Shown one piece after another: positions 1 through 6,749 of a stretch of DNA of 32,229 nucleotides. The DNA comes from Caulobacteraceae bacterium. GTDB lineage: Bacteria; Pseudomonadota; Alphaproteobacteria; Caulobacterales; Caulobacteraceae. How positions within the stretch are numbered: position 1 is the stretch's first letter; every line of letters starts with the position of its first letter. The notes beneath the pieces are model-generated. The model had not been told where the DNA came from, did no database searches, and saw only the letters and a program-made list of their open reading frames with translations. The DNA lies in NCBI GenBank assembly GCA_019746095.1, contig JAIESL010000130.1, positions 1 through 32,229 of the forward strand, given 5' to 3'. The position numbers and the translations under genes were made by a program.

Positions 1-1032
1 GCGCAGGATCCGCACGCCGGTCACGTCATGCCGCCCGCGCAGACGCCGCCCGCCGCGGATCCGCATGCAGGCCACCAGATGCCGGCGCAGCCCGCGCCCG
101 TAGACCCGCACGCGGGACACGAGATGCCGGCGGCGACGCCCGGCCAGGCTGATCCGCACGCGGGCCACGACATGTCGGCCATGTCGCCCGCGCAGACCGA
201 CCCTCACGCCGGACATGACATGTCGACCATGAGCATGGGGCCGCCCGATGTGGCGACCAGCTCCGACAATCCCGGCCGTCCTCCGGAGGACCCGCTCCCG
301 GCCGCCGCCCTGGCCGGCCCTGCCCACGCCGCCGATCTCGTCTTCGGCGCCGAGGCCATGGCCGCCTCTCGCCGGACCCTGATTCACGAAAACGGCGACG
401 TCCGCACCACGGCCGTCATTCTCGATCGCCTCGAAGCCGGCTTCGGCGACGACGGCGAGACCTACCTCTGGGACGTCCAGGGCTGGACGGGCGGCGACAT
501 CAATCGCTTCTGGTGGAAGTCCGAGGGCGAAGGCGACTTCGGCGGCGAGCTCGAGGAGGCTGAAGTCCAGGCGCTCTACAGCCGCGCGGTCACGCCCTTC
601 TGGGACGTTCAGGCCGGCGTGCGTCAGGACTTCCGGCCCGACGGCGAGGACACCACGCATCTGGTCCTCGGCCTGCAGGGCCTGGCGCCCCATTGGTGGG
701 AAGTCGACGCCGCCGCCTTCCTGTCGACCGACGGCGACCTGACCGCCCGCGTCGAGGCCGAATACGACCAGCGCATCACCCAGCGCCTGATCCTTCAGCC
801 CCGCCTCGAAATCGACGCTTCAGCCAGCGACATTCCGGAACTGGAGATCGGTTCGGGCCTGTCCTCGATCGAGGCGGGCCTGCGACTGCGCTACGAATTC
901 CGCAAGGAGTTCGCCCCCTATGTCGGCATCGAGTGGAGCCGCGCGTTCGGCGATACCGCCGACTACATCGAGGCCCGAGGCGGCGAGACCGACGACACCC
1001 GCTTCGTCGTCGGCCTCAAGGCCTGGTTCTAA
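1..1032 (+). CDS. copB: Copper resistance protein CopB, 5' end missing
   Basis: The reading frame is open from base 1, so the gene starts left of the window; 343 residues are visible. CopB-family proteins are outer-membrane beta-barrels that accompany the CopA multicopper oxidase in periplasmic copper tolerance. The first ~80 visible residues hold five DPHAGH repeats, each followed within a residue or two by Met, giving a His/Met copper-binding domain. The conserved CopB barrel follows, with segments such as LIHENGD, WDVQGW and FWWKSEGEG, and ends in a terminal aromatic (AWF), typical of an outer-membrane protein. copC follows after 17 bp in the same direction, so copA probably lies just upstream, outside the window. 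The barrel assignment is firm; metal binding by the repeats is inferred from composition. Confidence 0.93.
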   Translation, partial: AQDPHAGHVMPPAQTPPAADPHAGHQMPAQPAPVDPHAGHEMPAATPGQADPHAGHDMSAMSPAQTDPHAGHDMSTMSMGPPDVATSSDNPGRPPEDPLPAAALAGPAHAADLVFGAEAMAASRRTLIHENGDVRTTAVILDRLEAGFGDDGETYLWDVQGWTGGDINRFWWKSEGEGDFGGELEEAEVQALYSRAVTPFWDVQAGVRQDFRPDGEDTTHLVLGLQGLAPHWWEVDAAAFLSTDGDLTARVEAEYDQRITQRLILQPRLEIDASASDIPELEIGSGLSSIEAGLRLRYEFRKEFAPYVGIEWSRAFGDTADYIEARGGETDDTRFVVGLKAWF

Positions 1033-1049
1033 CCGAAGGAGAAAACCCC

Positions 1050-1436
1050 ATGATGATCCGCACTCTCGTTGTCACCGCCGCCCTCGCGTTCGCCGGCGCC
1101 GCCGCCGCCCAGGACCCGCATGCGGGTCACGCTATGCCGGCCCAGGCCGCAGCGCCCCAATCCGGCATCACGACCGTTCCTGCGAATGGCGCGATGACCC
1201 AGGGTTCGCCCGAGCGGTTCAGCGTCACCTTCCCCCACGCCATGGTCCTCAAGACCGTCGCCCTCTCCGCCGAGGGGCAGGCTCCGGTCGACGTCACTGT
1301 CCCCGCCGCGCCGGCCGCCGCCACCGTCGGCGTGGCTCTTCCGCGCCTCGCGCCGGGCAACTACACGGCCGCCTGGACCGCCGAAGGCCCGGACGGCCAC
1401 AAGATGTCCGGCTCCGTCAGCTTCATGGTTCACTAG
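1050..1436 (+). CDS. copC: CopC-type periplasmic copper-binding protein
   Basis: A 128-residue exported protein. The ATG at 1050 is preceded by AAGGAG about 8 bp upstream; the frame extends further upstream but only inside copB. Residues 1-20 form a signal peptide ending in AAAA before QDPHAGHAM. The rest is a CopC beta-sandwich with the family's PxxGA segment (VPANGAM), SVTFPHAM, and the C-terminal DGHKMSGSVSFMV strand that supplies a conserved His. Classical CopC uses the N-terminal His of the mature protein for Cu(II). Here the mature N-terminus is instead the same DPHAGH motif that is repeated in the neighbouring CopB. It probably carries copper in the periplasm. It is in an operon with copB (17 bp gap) and the next small gene (10 bp gap). 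Confidence 0.9.
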   Translation: MMIRTLVVTAALAFAGAAAAQDPHAGHAMPAQAAAPQSGITTVPANGAMTQGSPERFSVTFPHAMVLKTVALSAEGQAPVDVTVPAAPAAATVGVALPRLAPGNYTAAWTAEGPDGHKMSGSVSFMVH

Positions 1437-1446
1437 GAGAACGACG

Positions 1447-1689
1447 ATGAGGGTTTCCAACCTGCTGGCCGCCGCCGGCGCGATCCTGACCCTGAGCGCG
1501 GGCGCGGCTCTGGCGGCCGAAGGCTGCGATTGTTGCAAGGACATGGCTGCGGACGCGGCTATGACGTGCTGCGACGAGATGCAGGATGATGCGTCTTCGG
1601 CTCCCGCTCATTCACTGGCACCTGACAGCGCGCCTGCGAGGCCTTCGTCAGAGGCCGTGAACCACAATCAGCAGCGTTCACCAACCTAA
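1447..1689 (+). CDS. Small exported Cys-rich protein with a CxCC motif
   Basis: An 80-residue protein whose family I do not recognise. Residues 1-24 look like a signal peptide (hydrophobic LLAAAGAILTLSAGAALA, cleavage near AAE). The start of the mature part carries C27-D-C29-C30-K-D-M and then C41-C42-D-E-M45, two similar Cys-Cys-acidic-Met blocks suited to binding a soft metal. The last 35 residues are Ser/Pro/Ala-rich and look unstructured; they may be readthrough into unrelated sequence if the original C-terminus was lost. A GGAGAACG ribosome site sits before the ATG, only 10 bp after copC, so co-expression with copBC is likely. A role as a periplasmic copper ligand is inferred from composition and position. 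Confidence 0.7.
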   Translation: MRVSNLLAAAGAILTLSAGAALAAEGCDCCKDMAADAAMTCCDEMQDDASSAPAHSLAPDSAPARPSSEAVNHNQQRSPT

Positions 1690-1904
1690 GCGACACTTCT
1701 ACGATTTCGGCAGGAACTCTCCGCCCAACCGCCGACGACCATCGGTCGAGCGCGCTAAGGTCGAGGCTGCAATGCCCCAGAACAAACTTTGGCTCACACC
1801 GGAAAGCGGACGCTCCCGGAGTCGCCAAAGAGTCAGAAGCGGACGTCCGTGCCGGGGCCTTCCGCCTAAGATATCTGCTGCGAAACGCGTTAACTCAGCG
1901 ACGA

Positions 1905-2156
1905 TCAGTCAAAGTTCGCCTGATGATCATGCAAGCCGTGTTTGGCGCGATAGTCCGCCGGACTAAGTCCCTTGCCAGTCAGATGCAGTTTGGGGCGCAC
2001 AAGCGCCTCTACCCCCTCGCCAAGCCCCGGTTCGCAGGCAGCGTCTGAGGTAGGTGGGGAAGCTTCTTCATCAGCCAAGGTGTTGATCTGTCCACCCATG
2101 ACCAGTCCCTCTAATCGACACGTCCCGGTCGTGGCCAAGGCAGAATACGTCTGCAC
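1905..2156 (-). pseudogene. Possible remnant of a Ros/MucR-type regulator
   Basis: Within the 570-bp gap 1690-2259 this frame encodes GLSPADYRAKHGL near its C-terminus. That resembles the signature after the zinc finger of Ros/MucR proteins (typically LTPxxYRxKWGL). The preceding zinc-finger Cys/His residues are not recognisable and the usual tail after the motif is missing, so at best this is a decayed fragment. A GTG start (2156) or an internal ATG (2099) could be used. I see nothing assignable in 1690-1904. The call rests on one short motif and could be chance. Confidence 0.3.
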
Positions 2157-2259
2157 GTTCTTGGTTGCTCTATCCGAAGGTTCGGACGCGACAGCGTGAG
2201 CCGGTTGTTAATGAGCGGAGCGCTTCCCATAGTGTCGCCTGCACAAAGCAGGACGCTCA

Positions 2260-2727
2260 ATGGTCCCCTCCCGCCCCGCCCCCTCCCGCCGCGCGCTCCT
2301 CGCCAGCATTCCACTGGCCTGTCTGGCTGGCGCCGCCCACGCCATGCCGGAGAAGCGCCTCACCGCCTACAAAACTCCATGGTGCGGCTGCTGCGGCGGC
2401 TGGATTGCTCACATGCGTCAGGCTGGCTGGACCGTCGATGTGGTTGAGCGCGAGGACTTGGCGCCTATCCGCGCGCAACACGGCATTCCCAACTGGCTGG
2501 CGTCCTGTCACACCGCGTTGATTAGCCCTTATGCTATTGAGGGTCATGTGCCGGCTTCGGACATTGACCGGCTGCTCAGAGAACGGCCTGCCGCGCGGGC
2601 ATTGAGCGCTCCCGGCATGCCGGCCGGGTCGCCTGGGATGGAGTCAGCCGGCCGCGAACGTTATACGACTGTGCTGATCCTCAACGACGGGTCGACGCGG
2701 GTATTCAGCCGTCACAACGGCGCCTGA
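2260..2727 (+). CDS. DUF411 / CopG-like periplasmic copper protein
   Basis: A 155-residue exported protein of the DUF411 family. An N-terminal signal with a twin-arginine-like SRRALLAS stretch ends near AHA28. The thioredoxin-like mature part has the family hallmark C42-G-C44-C45 (CxCC), followed later by SCHTALI and IEGHVPASDI, both typical of the family. DUF411 includes CopG of Pseudomonas, described as binding a small copper cluster through CxCC and nearby Met/His residues; this is recalled, not derived here. A Met-rich loop (GMPAGSPGM) lies near the C-terminus. The gene stands alone, downstream of the copBC cluster and 118 bp before a Zur-type regulator. The family call is firm; the oxidoreductase or chaperone role is inferred. 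Confidence 0.9.
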   Translation: MVPSRPAPSRRALLASIPLACLAGAAHAMPEKRLTAYKTPWCGCCGGWIAHMRQAGWTVDVVEREDLAPIRAQHGIPNWLASCHTALISPYAIEGHVPASDIDRLLRERPAARALSAPGMPAGSPGMESAGRERYTTVLILNDGSTRVFSRHNGA

Positions 2728-2845
2728 AACCGGCTTCCAATCGAACGAATATCCTCGGCCGGGCAAAGGCTGCAGCGCTTTGCGCCGGCGGTCAGGGACA
2801 AAGCAGCCGTCGCCCGCAAACGACCTTGGTGGCACTAAAGTCCGC

Positions 2846-3325
2846 ATGACTTCTCGCTGTACCCACCAACCGGAGAGCCGTCTGCCCACAACTCCGGAGG
2901 TTGCAGCCGGGCTTGAAGCGGCTTCGGCGCGCTTGGCCGCCTTGGGCGGACAGTTGACACGTCCGCGGCGGCGAGTGCTTGAGCTGCTGCTCCGCGCCGG
3001 CGCGCCGACCAAAGCCTATGACCTGGTGAACGGCTTCCACCCCGATCACCGCCTTGCCAAGCCGGCGACCATCTATCGGGCGCTTCATTTTCTCGAGGCC
3101 AGTGGTCTCGTCAGTCGCCTCGCATCCAACAAGTCCTATGTGGCGTCGGAAGTCGCGCGGCCCGGTTCACCAGCCGCTTTCCTGCTCTGCGACTGTTGCG
3201 GCGCCTGTCGTCAGATATCCTTGCCGGCGGTGTCACTAGGCACGGCCACAACGGCCGCCGGTTATACGATCGCACGGGTCACGATTGAAGCTCATGGCCT
3301 CTGCGCAGCATGCCGCCCGAGCTAA
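2846..3325 (+). CDS. Zur-type Fur-family transcriptional regulator
   Basis: A 159-residue metalloregulator. An in-frame TTG at 2780 would add 22 residues; the ATG at 2846 gives the usual length. Residues 35-95 form the winged helix (LTRPRRRVLELLL, KPATIYRALHFLEASGLV). The dimer domain has the structural zinc cysteines C118-x2-C121 and C153-x2-C156, and the end EAHGLCAAC is very close to Escherichia coli Zur as I remember it. The first pair sits in an unusual CDCCGAC stretch. The segment after NKSYV, where Zur normally supplies a Cys and a His for the regulatory zinc site, has neither. It may respond to a different metal or bind zinc weakly. No clear target site was found beside it. Confidence 0.82.
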   Translation: MTSRCTHQPESRLPTTPEVAAGLEAASARLAALGGQLTRPRRRVLELLLRAGAPTKAYDLVNGFHPDHRLAKPATIYRALHFLEASGLVSRLASNKSYVASEVARPGSPAAFLLCDCCGACRQISLPAVSLGTATTAAGYTIARVTIEAHGLCAACRPS

Positions 3326-3443
3326 GGCCGGCCTTTAGTCGTGAGTGATTGCTGAAGCGGGCTAGGCTGCGAGCTCTGAGGCCGCAGGCCAGAGTCGGCC
3401 GGGGCTTCCGCCTAGGGTACGTCGCTGCCGAACGCCGAGCTCG

Positions 3444-5363
3444 TCAGCTCGCGGCGCGCGGTGAGCTGCGCCTGAAGCCCACGACTAACACGATGATGGT
3501 CAACACCTGGACGAGCACCCCTTCAATCGTCGGATAGAGCCCGGCAAGCTCAAGCCGGGGAATCCAAACGAGCGGATGCACGTCGAGCCAGCCCGCTTCC
3601 TGCAAGGCCGCCACACCCTTGCCCACCAACACGACGGACAGGACGGCCATCAGGATCGAGCTCAGGGAGAAGAAGCGTCCGATCGGGAGACGTTTGCTGT
3701 AAGCCAACAGCGCCCAAGCCACGACGGCCAGGATCAACACCCCAGTGAGAGCGCCTGCCAGCATGCCGATGTGGCCGCCCTGGCTCCAGATCGCGGCGTA
3801 GAACAAGATGGTTTCAAACACCTCCCGGTAGACGACGACGAAGGCCAGGAGGAACAGGAACCAGGCAGAGCGCTGCGACAGGGCTTTGGAAAGCTTGTCG
3901 CGAATGTAGGTCTGCCAGGCGTCGGCGTGTGATTTGCCGTGCATCCAGATGCCGACCGAGACGAGCACGACGGCCGCCAAAAGAGAGCCGAACCCCTCGG
4001 TGAGCTCGCGACTGGCCCCGCTGATCGAGACCAAATAGGTCGCCGCCACCCAGGTAGCGCCGCCGGCGACCAGCGCCGCAATCCAGCCGCCGTGGACATA
4101 ACGAAGGACTTCCGGACGCTCGGCTTTTCTGAGGAAGGCGATCATCGCAATCACGATCAGGAGCGCCTCTAAGCCTTCACGAAGCAGGATGGTGAAGGCG
4201 CCGAGGAAGCTGGCGACGTTATCCGCCTTCTGGGGTGCGAGGGCGCGCTCTGCTGTGTCCAGTAATGCGTTCACGCGCGCGACCCGGTCCGCCACCTCCT
4301 GGATCGGGGCGCCCTTGCCAATGGAGACGCGCAGGTCAGTCATTGCGGTTTCGACGCGACGCAGGAGCGCGCCATCCCGGGCGCCGAGCGCGGGCTCCAC
4401 GGGTTCGAAGCCGTCGAGATAGGCCGACAGGGCAAGGTCCGTCGCCGCTTTGCGATCACCGCGACGATAAGCGGCTTCGCTTTCAGCCAAGCGCGATCGC
4501 GCCAGGCTCAACGTTGAACCTTGAGGCCGAACTGCCGCTTCCGGATGGCGCCGAAGATAGGCGGTCAACGCCCGAGCCTTCGTGTCCCCAATGCGGCCCG
4601 CCAGCTCGGCCGGCGAGGCCTGGGTCACAGCGGCGAGATCAGGGTAGGCCACGCGGATCGACGGGTCGTTCTCCCAGAGGCGTCGGCCTTCTATGGCCTC
4701 AGCGTCAGTGAAGGCGAACCGGCCGACATAGAAGGCAAGCGCCCACCGATCCTCGGCCGGCAAGTGGGCGAAGCTGGCCATGGCGGTGCCTTCCAGCCCC
4801 TGATCGATCACCTGATAGAGGCCAAAGACGCTGCGCTGCCGGGCGCGCTCCAGGTCAGCGAACGCGATGGCGGGCGGATCAAGGCCTTCAGCCCCGGGGC
4901 CATCGGCCCTTCCGGTTGCGCCGTGGCAGGCGGCGCACTGCTCAGCATAGAGCGTCGCCCCGCGGGCGAGATTGGGCGGGGTGGATGGCGCGAGCGGGCT
5001 TGGATAGGCAGCCAGGACAGCTCCCGCCAATGCCTTAGCCTGTGCGCCTACGACGCTTGGGTCCGCCTTTTCCCGGATGGAAACCTGCAGGGCTGCGGCG
5101 TCCCGGATCAAACCGGCTTTGGCCGAGTGCGAAGGCAGTGCTTCCAGCCGGGCTCGAATTTGTCCGCCAAACTCGATCATTTCTCCGTATTCGGCCGGGT
5201 TGGTCACCCGCCCGTTCGTCACGGCGCCCGCGTAATCGACTGCAACATAGTCGAGCAGACGCCAAGCGACCTGCGCCTCCGCGGCGGACGGCGACTGGGC
5301 GAGAGCCGGGGCGGCGAGCCCCATTGCGAACAGGATAGCGAGCAGACGAAGCAGAGGGCGCAT
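3444..5363 (-). CDS. Cytochrome c-FTR1 family iron permease fusion
   Basis: A 639-residue membrane protein. The frame is open upstream to 5516, but the ATG at 5363 begins a clear signal peptide (MRPLLRLLAILFAMGLAAPALAQ). Residues ~130-230 form a c-type cytochrome with haem site C143-A-A-C146-H147 and a distal Met (GTAMASFAHL). A helical linker follows, then from ~385 an FTR1 permease with seven predicted membrane segments. Both iron-permease signatures are intact: REGLE (395-399) and REVFE (513-517). FTR1 proteins import ferric iron coupled to ferrous iron oxidation; the fused haem domain could accept the electron. It is divergent from two small exported Cys-rich proteins (5603, 5997). Upstream lies a possible Fur-like site. 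Family call firm, mechanism inferred. Confidence 0.92.
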   Translation of the reverse strand: MRPLLRLLAILFAMGLAAPALAQSPSAAEAQVAWRLLDYVAVDYAGAVTNGRVTNPAEYGEMIEFGGQIRARLEALPSHSAKAGLIRDAAALQVSIREKADPSVVGAQAKALAGAVLAAYPSPLAPSTPPNLARGATLYAEQCAACHGATGRADGPGAEGLDPPAIAFADLERARQRSVFGLYQVIDQGLEGTAMASFAHLPAEDRWALAFYVGRFAFTDAEAIEGRRLWENDPSIRVAYPDLAAVTQASPAELAGRIGDTKARALTAYLRRHPEAAVRPQGSTLSLARSRLAESEAAYRRGDRKAATDLALSAYLDGFEPVEPALGARDGALLRRVETAMTDLRVSIGKGAPIQEVADRVARVNALLDTAERALAPQKADNVASFLGAFTILLREGLEALLIVIAMIAFLRKAERPEVLRYVHGGWIAALVAGGATWVAATYLVSISGASRELTEGFGSLLAAVVLVSVGIWMHGKSHADAWQTYIRDKLSKALSQRSAWFLFLLAFVVVYREVFETILFYAAIWSQGGHIGMLAGALTGVLILAVVAWALLAYSKRLPIGRFFSLSSILMAVLSVVLVGKGVAALQEAGWLDVHPLVWIPRLELAGLYPTIEGVLVQVLTIIVLVVGFRRSSPRAAS

Positions 5364-5374
5364 GGCGGACCTAG

Positions 5375-5391
5375 TTGTGAACGGCTCGCAA
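5375..5391 (-). promoter_or_regulatory. Possible Fur-like operator upstream of the FTR1 gene
   Basis: On the minus strand this reads TTGCGAG-CCG-TTCACAA, a 17-bp imperfect palindrome (5 of 7 arm positions pair) lying 12-28 bp before the FTR1 start. TTGCGA..TCGCAA-like repeats are what I recall for iron-regulated promoters in this group. The rest of the divergent spacer 5364-5602 shows no other clear site. Confidence 0.3.
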
Positions 5392-5602
5392 TAGCATTCG
5401 GCCCAGGCGGCTGTCGCGCTTAAAGCAGCGACGACCGCTGCAGCGCCTCGATGAACTTGCACGCCGAGACCGGCCGCGCGAAATGAGCGGACATCCGCGA
5501 TGCCTTGGACAGCCAACCCTCAACCGCACGCAGCTGGGCTGCTCGAATGTCGCACCGTCGGCGGCCGGAGTTGTAACCAGACGGGATGTTCGGCGTATAG
5601 TC

Positions 5603-5986
5603 ATGATGATGACCTTCCGACGGCATGACCTCCTCCCGGTGGCGGTGGCGCTTCTAGCGGCGCTGGCGGTTCTGTTCGTGTCGAGCGCCTCGGTGGCCGC
5701 TGGAACGCCAGCCGGTCATGAGACGATGTCGATGATGTCCATGTCGATGGGCGGCGAGGACGCGCCATGCGAACAAGAAATGGAAAAGGCCTCCTGCCAG
5801 ACAGCGTGCCTGATCTTCTGTCAGGCCTCATTCCGCAGGTCGTTAGTCCGGCCTCTGCCCGCCTCTACGTCGCCGTTCACTATACGGCGCTCGATTCGCG
5901 AAACGCGGACTTCACCCTTGAAGCGGACGATCCGCCACCACGAACCTGATCCCGTTTCGAAGAACGACTTCATTCAATCAAATTAG
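5603..5986 (+). CDS. Small exported Met/Cys-rich protein, unknown function
   Basis: A 127-residue protein of no family I recognise. The frame is open from 5483, but the ATG at 5603 starts an N-terminal hydrophobic segment (DLLPVAVALLAALAVLFVSSASVAAG) that is a signal peptide or membrane anchor. It is followed by GHETMSMMSMSMGG, a Met cluster, and then PCEQEMEKASCQTACLIFC, four cysteines within 19 residues. The C-terminal half is basic and Pro/Ser-rich without clear structure. The Met block and Cys cluster suggest copper(I) or another soft metal in the periplasm. It is divergent from the FTR1 fusion and followed after 10 bp by the 44-residue CxCC peptide, so the two are probably co-transcribed. 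Confidence 0.62.
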   Translation: MMMTFRRHDLLPVAVALLAALAVLFVSSASVAAGTPAGHETMSMMSMSMGGEDAPCEQEMEKASCQTACLIFCQASFRRSLVRPLPASTSPFTIRRSIRETRTSPLKRTIRHHEPDPVSKNDFIQSN

Positions 5987-5996
5987 AGATCAAACC

Positions 5997-6131
5997 ATGA
6001 AACGTACTCTCTCCATCGCGGCCTTCGTGCTGCTGGCCACTGGTTCCGCAGCGTTCGCGGCGGCGCCGGAAGCCTTGGCCCATGCCGTGTGTGCATGTTG
6101 CGACGCCATCGCGGCGTGCACCTGCTGCTGA
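5997..6131 (+). CDS. 44-residue exported peptide ending in two CxCC motifs
   Basis: A very short gene. The ATG at 5997 gives a classic signal peptide (KRTLSIAAFVLLATGSAAFA, cleavage near AFA|AAP). The mature peptide would be about 23 residues, ending in C32-A-C34-C35-DAIAA-C41-T-C43-C44: six cysteines in the last 13 residues, as two CxCC motifs. Its stop is followed at once by a strong hairpin, which supports a real transcript end. It lies 10 bp after the Met/Cys-rich gene at 5603. CxCC is also the copper-binding motif of the DUF411 protein at 2260. I infer a periplasmic soft-metal-binding micropeptide; no family is known to me. The signal peptide and Cys pattern make a chance frame unlikely. 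Confidence 0.68.
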   Translation: MKRTLSIAAFVLLATGSAAFAAAPEALAHAVCACCDAIAACTCC

Positions 6132-6144
6132 TCCGTTGATCAGG

Positions 6145-6170
6145 GACGCCCGTCCGAAAGGGCGGGCGTC
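6145..6170 (+). terminator. Strong hairpin after the 44-residue peptide gene
   Basis: Arms GACGCCCGTCC (6145-6155) and GGGCGGGCGTC (6160-6170) pair over 11 bp with one G-T pair and close on a GAAA tetraloop (6156-6159). It begins 14 bp after the stop at 6131. There is no long T run afterwards (TTGATCAC), so it is either a weak intrinsic terminator or a 3' stabiliser. Confidence 0.7.
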
Positions 6171-6225
6171 TTGATCACTACTCGCCGACGTTTTGGCCCA
6201 AGCTGGCCTTCACAATCCCGCGTCT

Positions 6226-6300
6226 CCTGCCAGACGTTGGCAGGCCGAGCTCTGCATTGGTCAGACCTGCTGCTTCGGTCGCGCCCTTCCGCCTGCGACC
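6226..6300 (+). promoter_or_regulatory. Hairpin-rich leader before the czc operon
   Basis: Two inverted repeats lie in the 210-bp gap before the first gene of the czc block. The first is CCTGCCA (6226-6232) with TGGCAGG (6238-6244), a perfect 7-bp stem with a 5-nt loop. The second is GGTCGC (6277-6282) with GCGACC (6295-6300), a 6-bp stem with a 12-nt loop. They could fold in a 5' untranslated leader or serve as operators. It matches no riboswitch class I can recognise. Confidence 0.3.
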
Positions 6301-6342
6301 ATGAGGCGGTTGCGGTCACGACGGACCGTGTTATGGGACGCT

Positions 6343-6693
6343 ATGGGATTCTCCTCGGCCAGACACAGTTGGATGGCGACGCTTCTCGCGTCGTTTCTGG
6401 CCATGTTCGTGCTGGTTTCTGTCGTCGAGGCCGCTACCTGCGTGCCCGAGGCGGTGACGGCCCATATCTCCGAGCAGGTGACTGACGCCCCTTCAGACAC
6501 TGACGGCGCCGACGGACTGGGTCAGCACGCAATCTGCGGGCACGGCCATTGCCATCATAGCGCAGTGGCCGCCCCCAACATGTCCGATGACTTGACCTCG
6601 ACAGGCCGCGCTTCGGACCCTGCGCCTCTCCCACCGACCGATCGGCTGGCGTCACGCAAGCCCACCGGACCAGACCGCCCTCCCAGAGGCTGA
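6343..6693 (+). CDS. Small exported His/Cys-rich protein preceding czcCBA
   Basis: A 116-residue protein; the frame is open from 6193. I chose the ATG at 6343 because the next residues form a signal peptide (WMATLLASFLAMFVLVSVVEA, cleavage near EAA|TCV); an ATG at 6301 would add 14 basic residues. The mature part holds CGHGHCHHSAV, a dense His/Cys cluster, flanked by acidic stretches, and ends in a Pro-rich tail. Small proteins of this kind often precede czc operons in alphaproteobacteria and are thought to bind zinc or a similar metal in the periplasm; that is recall plus inference. The czcC start lies 56 bp downstream in the same direction. Ribosome-site evidence for either start is weak. 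Confidence 0.6.
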   Translation: MGFSSARHSWMATLLASFLAMFVLVSVVEAATCVPEAVTAHISEQVTDAPSDTDGADGLGQHAICGHGHCHHSAVAAPNMSDDLTSTGRASDPAPLPPTDRLASRKPTGPDRPPRG

Positions 6694-6700
6694 CGGGACT

Positions 6701-6717
6701 GCGCGCGAAACGCGCGC
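6701..6717 (+). other. Short perfect hairpin between the leader gene and czcC
   Basis: GCGCGCG (6701-6707) and CGCGCGC (6711-6717) pair perfectly around AAA. It lies 7 bp after the stop of the preceding gene and 32 bp before the czcC start. It could tune transcription or RNA stability between the two genes. Alternating GC tracts of this size can also arise by chance in GC-rich DNA. Confidence 0.35.
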
Positions 6718-6749
6718 CATCCACGTCAACCATCCGGGAAACAGAACCA

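Noticed and set aside
3371..3400. Hairpin between the convergent Zur and FTR1 genes as a bidirectional terminator
   Set aside because: The stem around CTCTG...CAGAG needs a bulge and has no T run on either side, so it is too weak to call.
6132..6342. A nickel/cobalt (NiCo) riboswitch before the czc block
   Set aside because: The stems present do not form the four-way junction of that class, and it is known mainly from other phyla.
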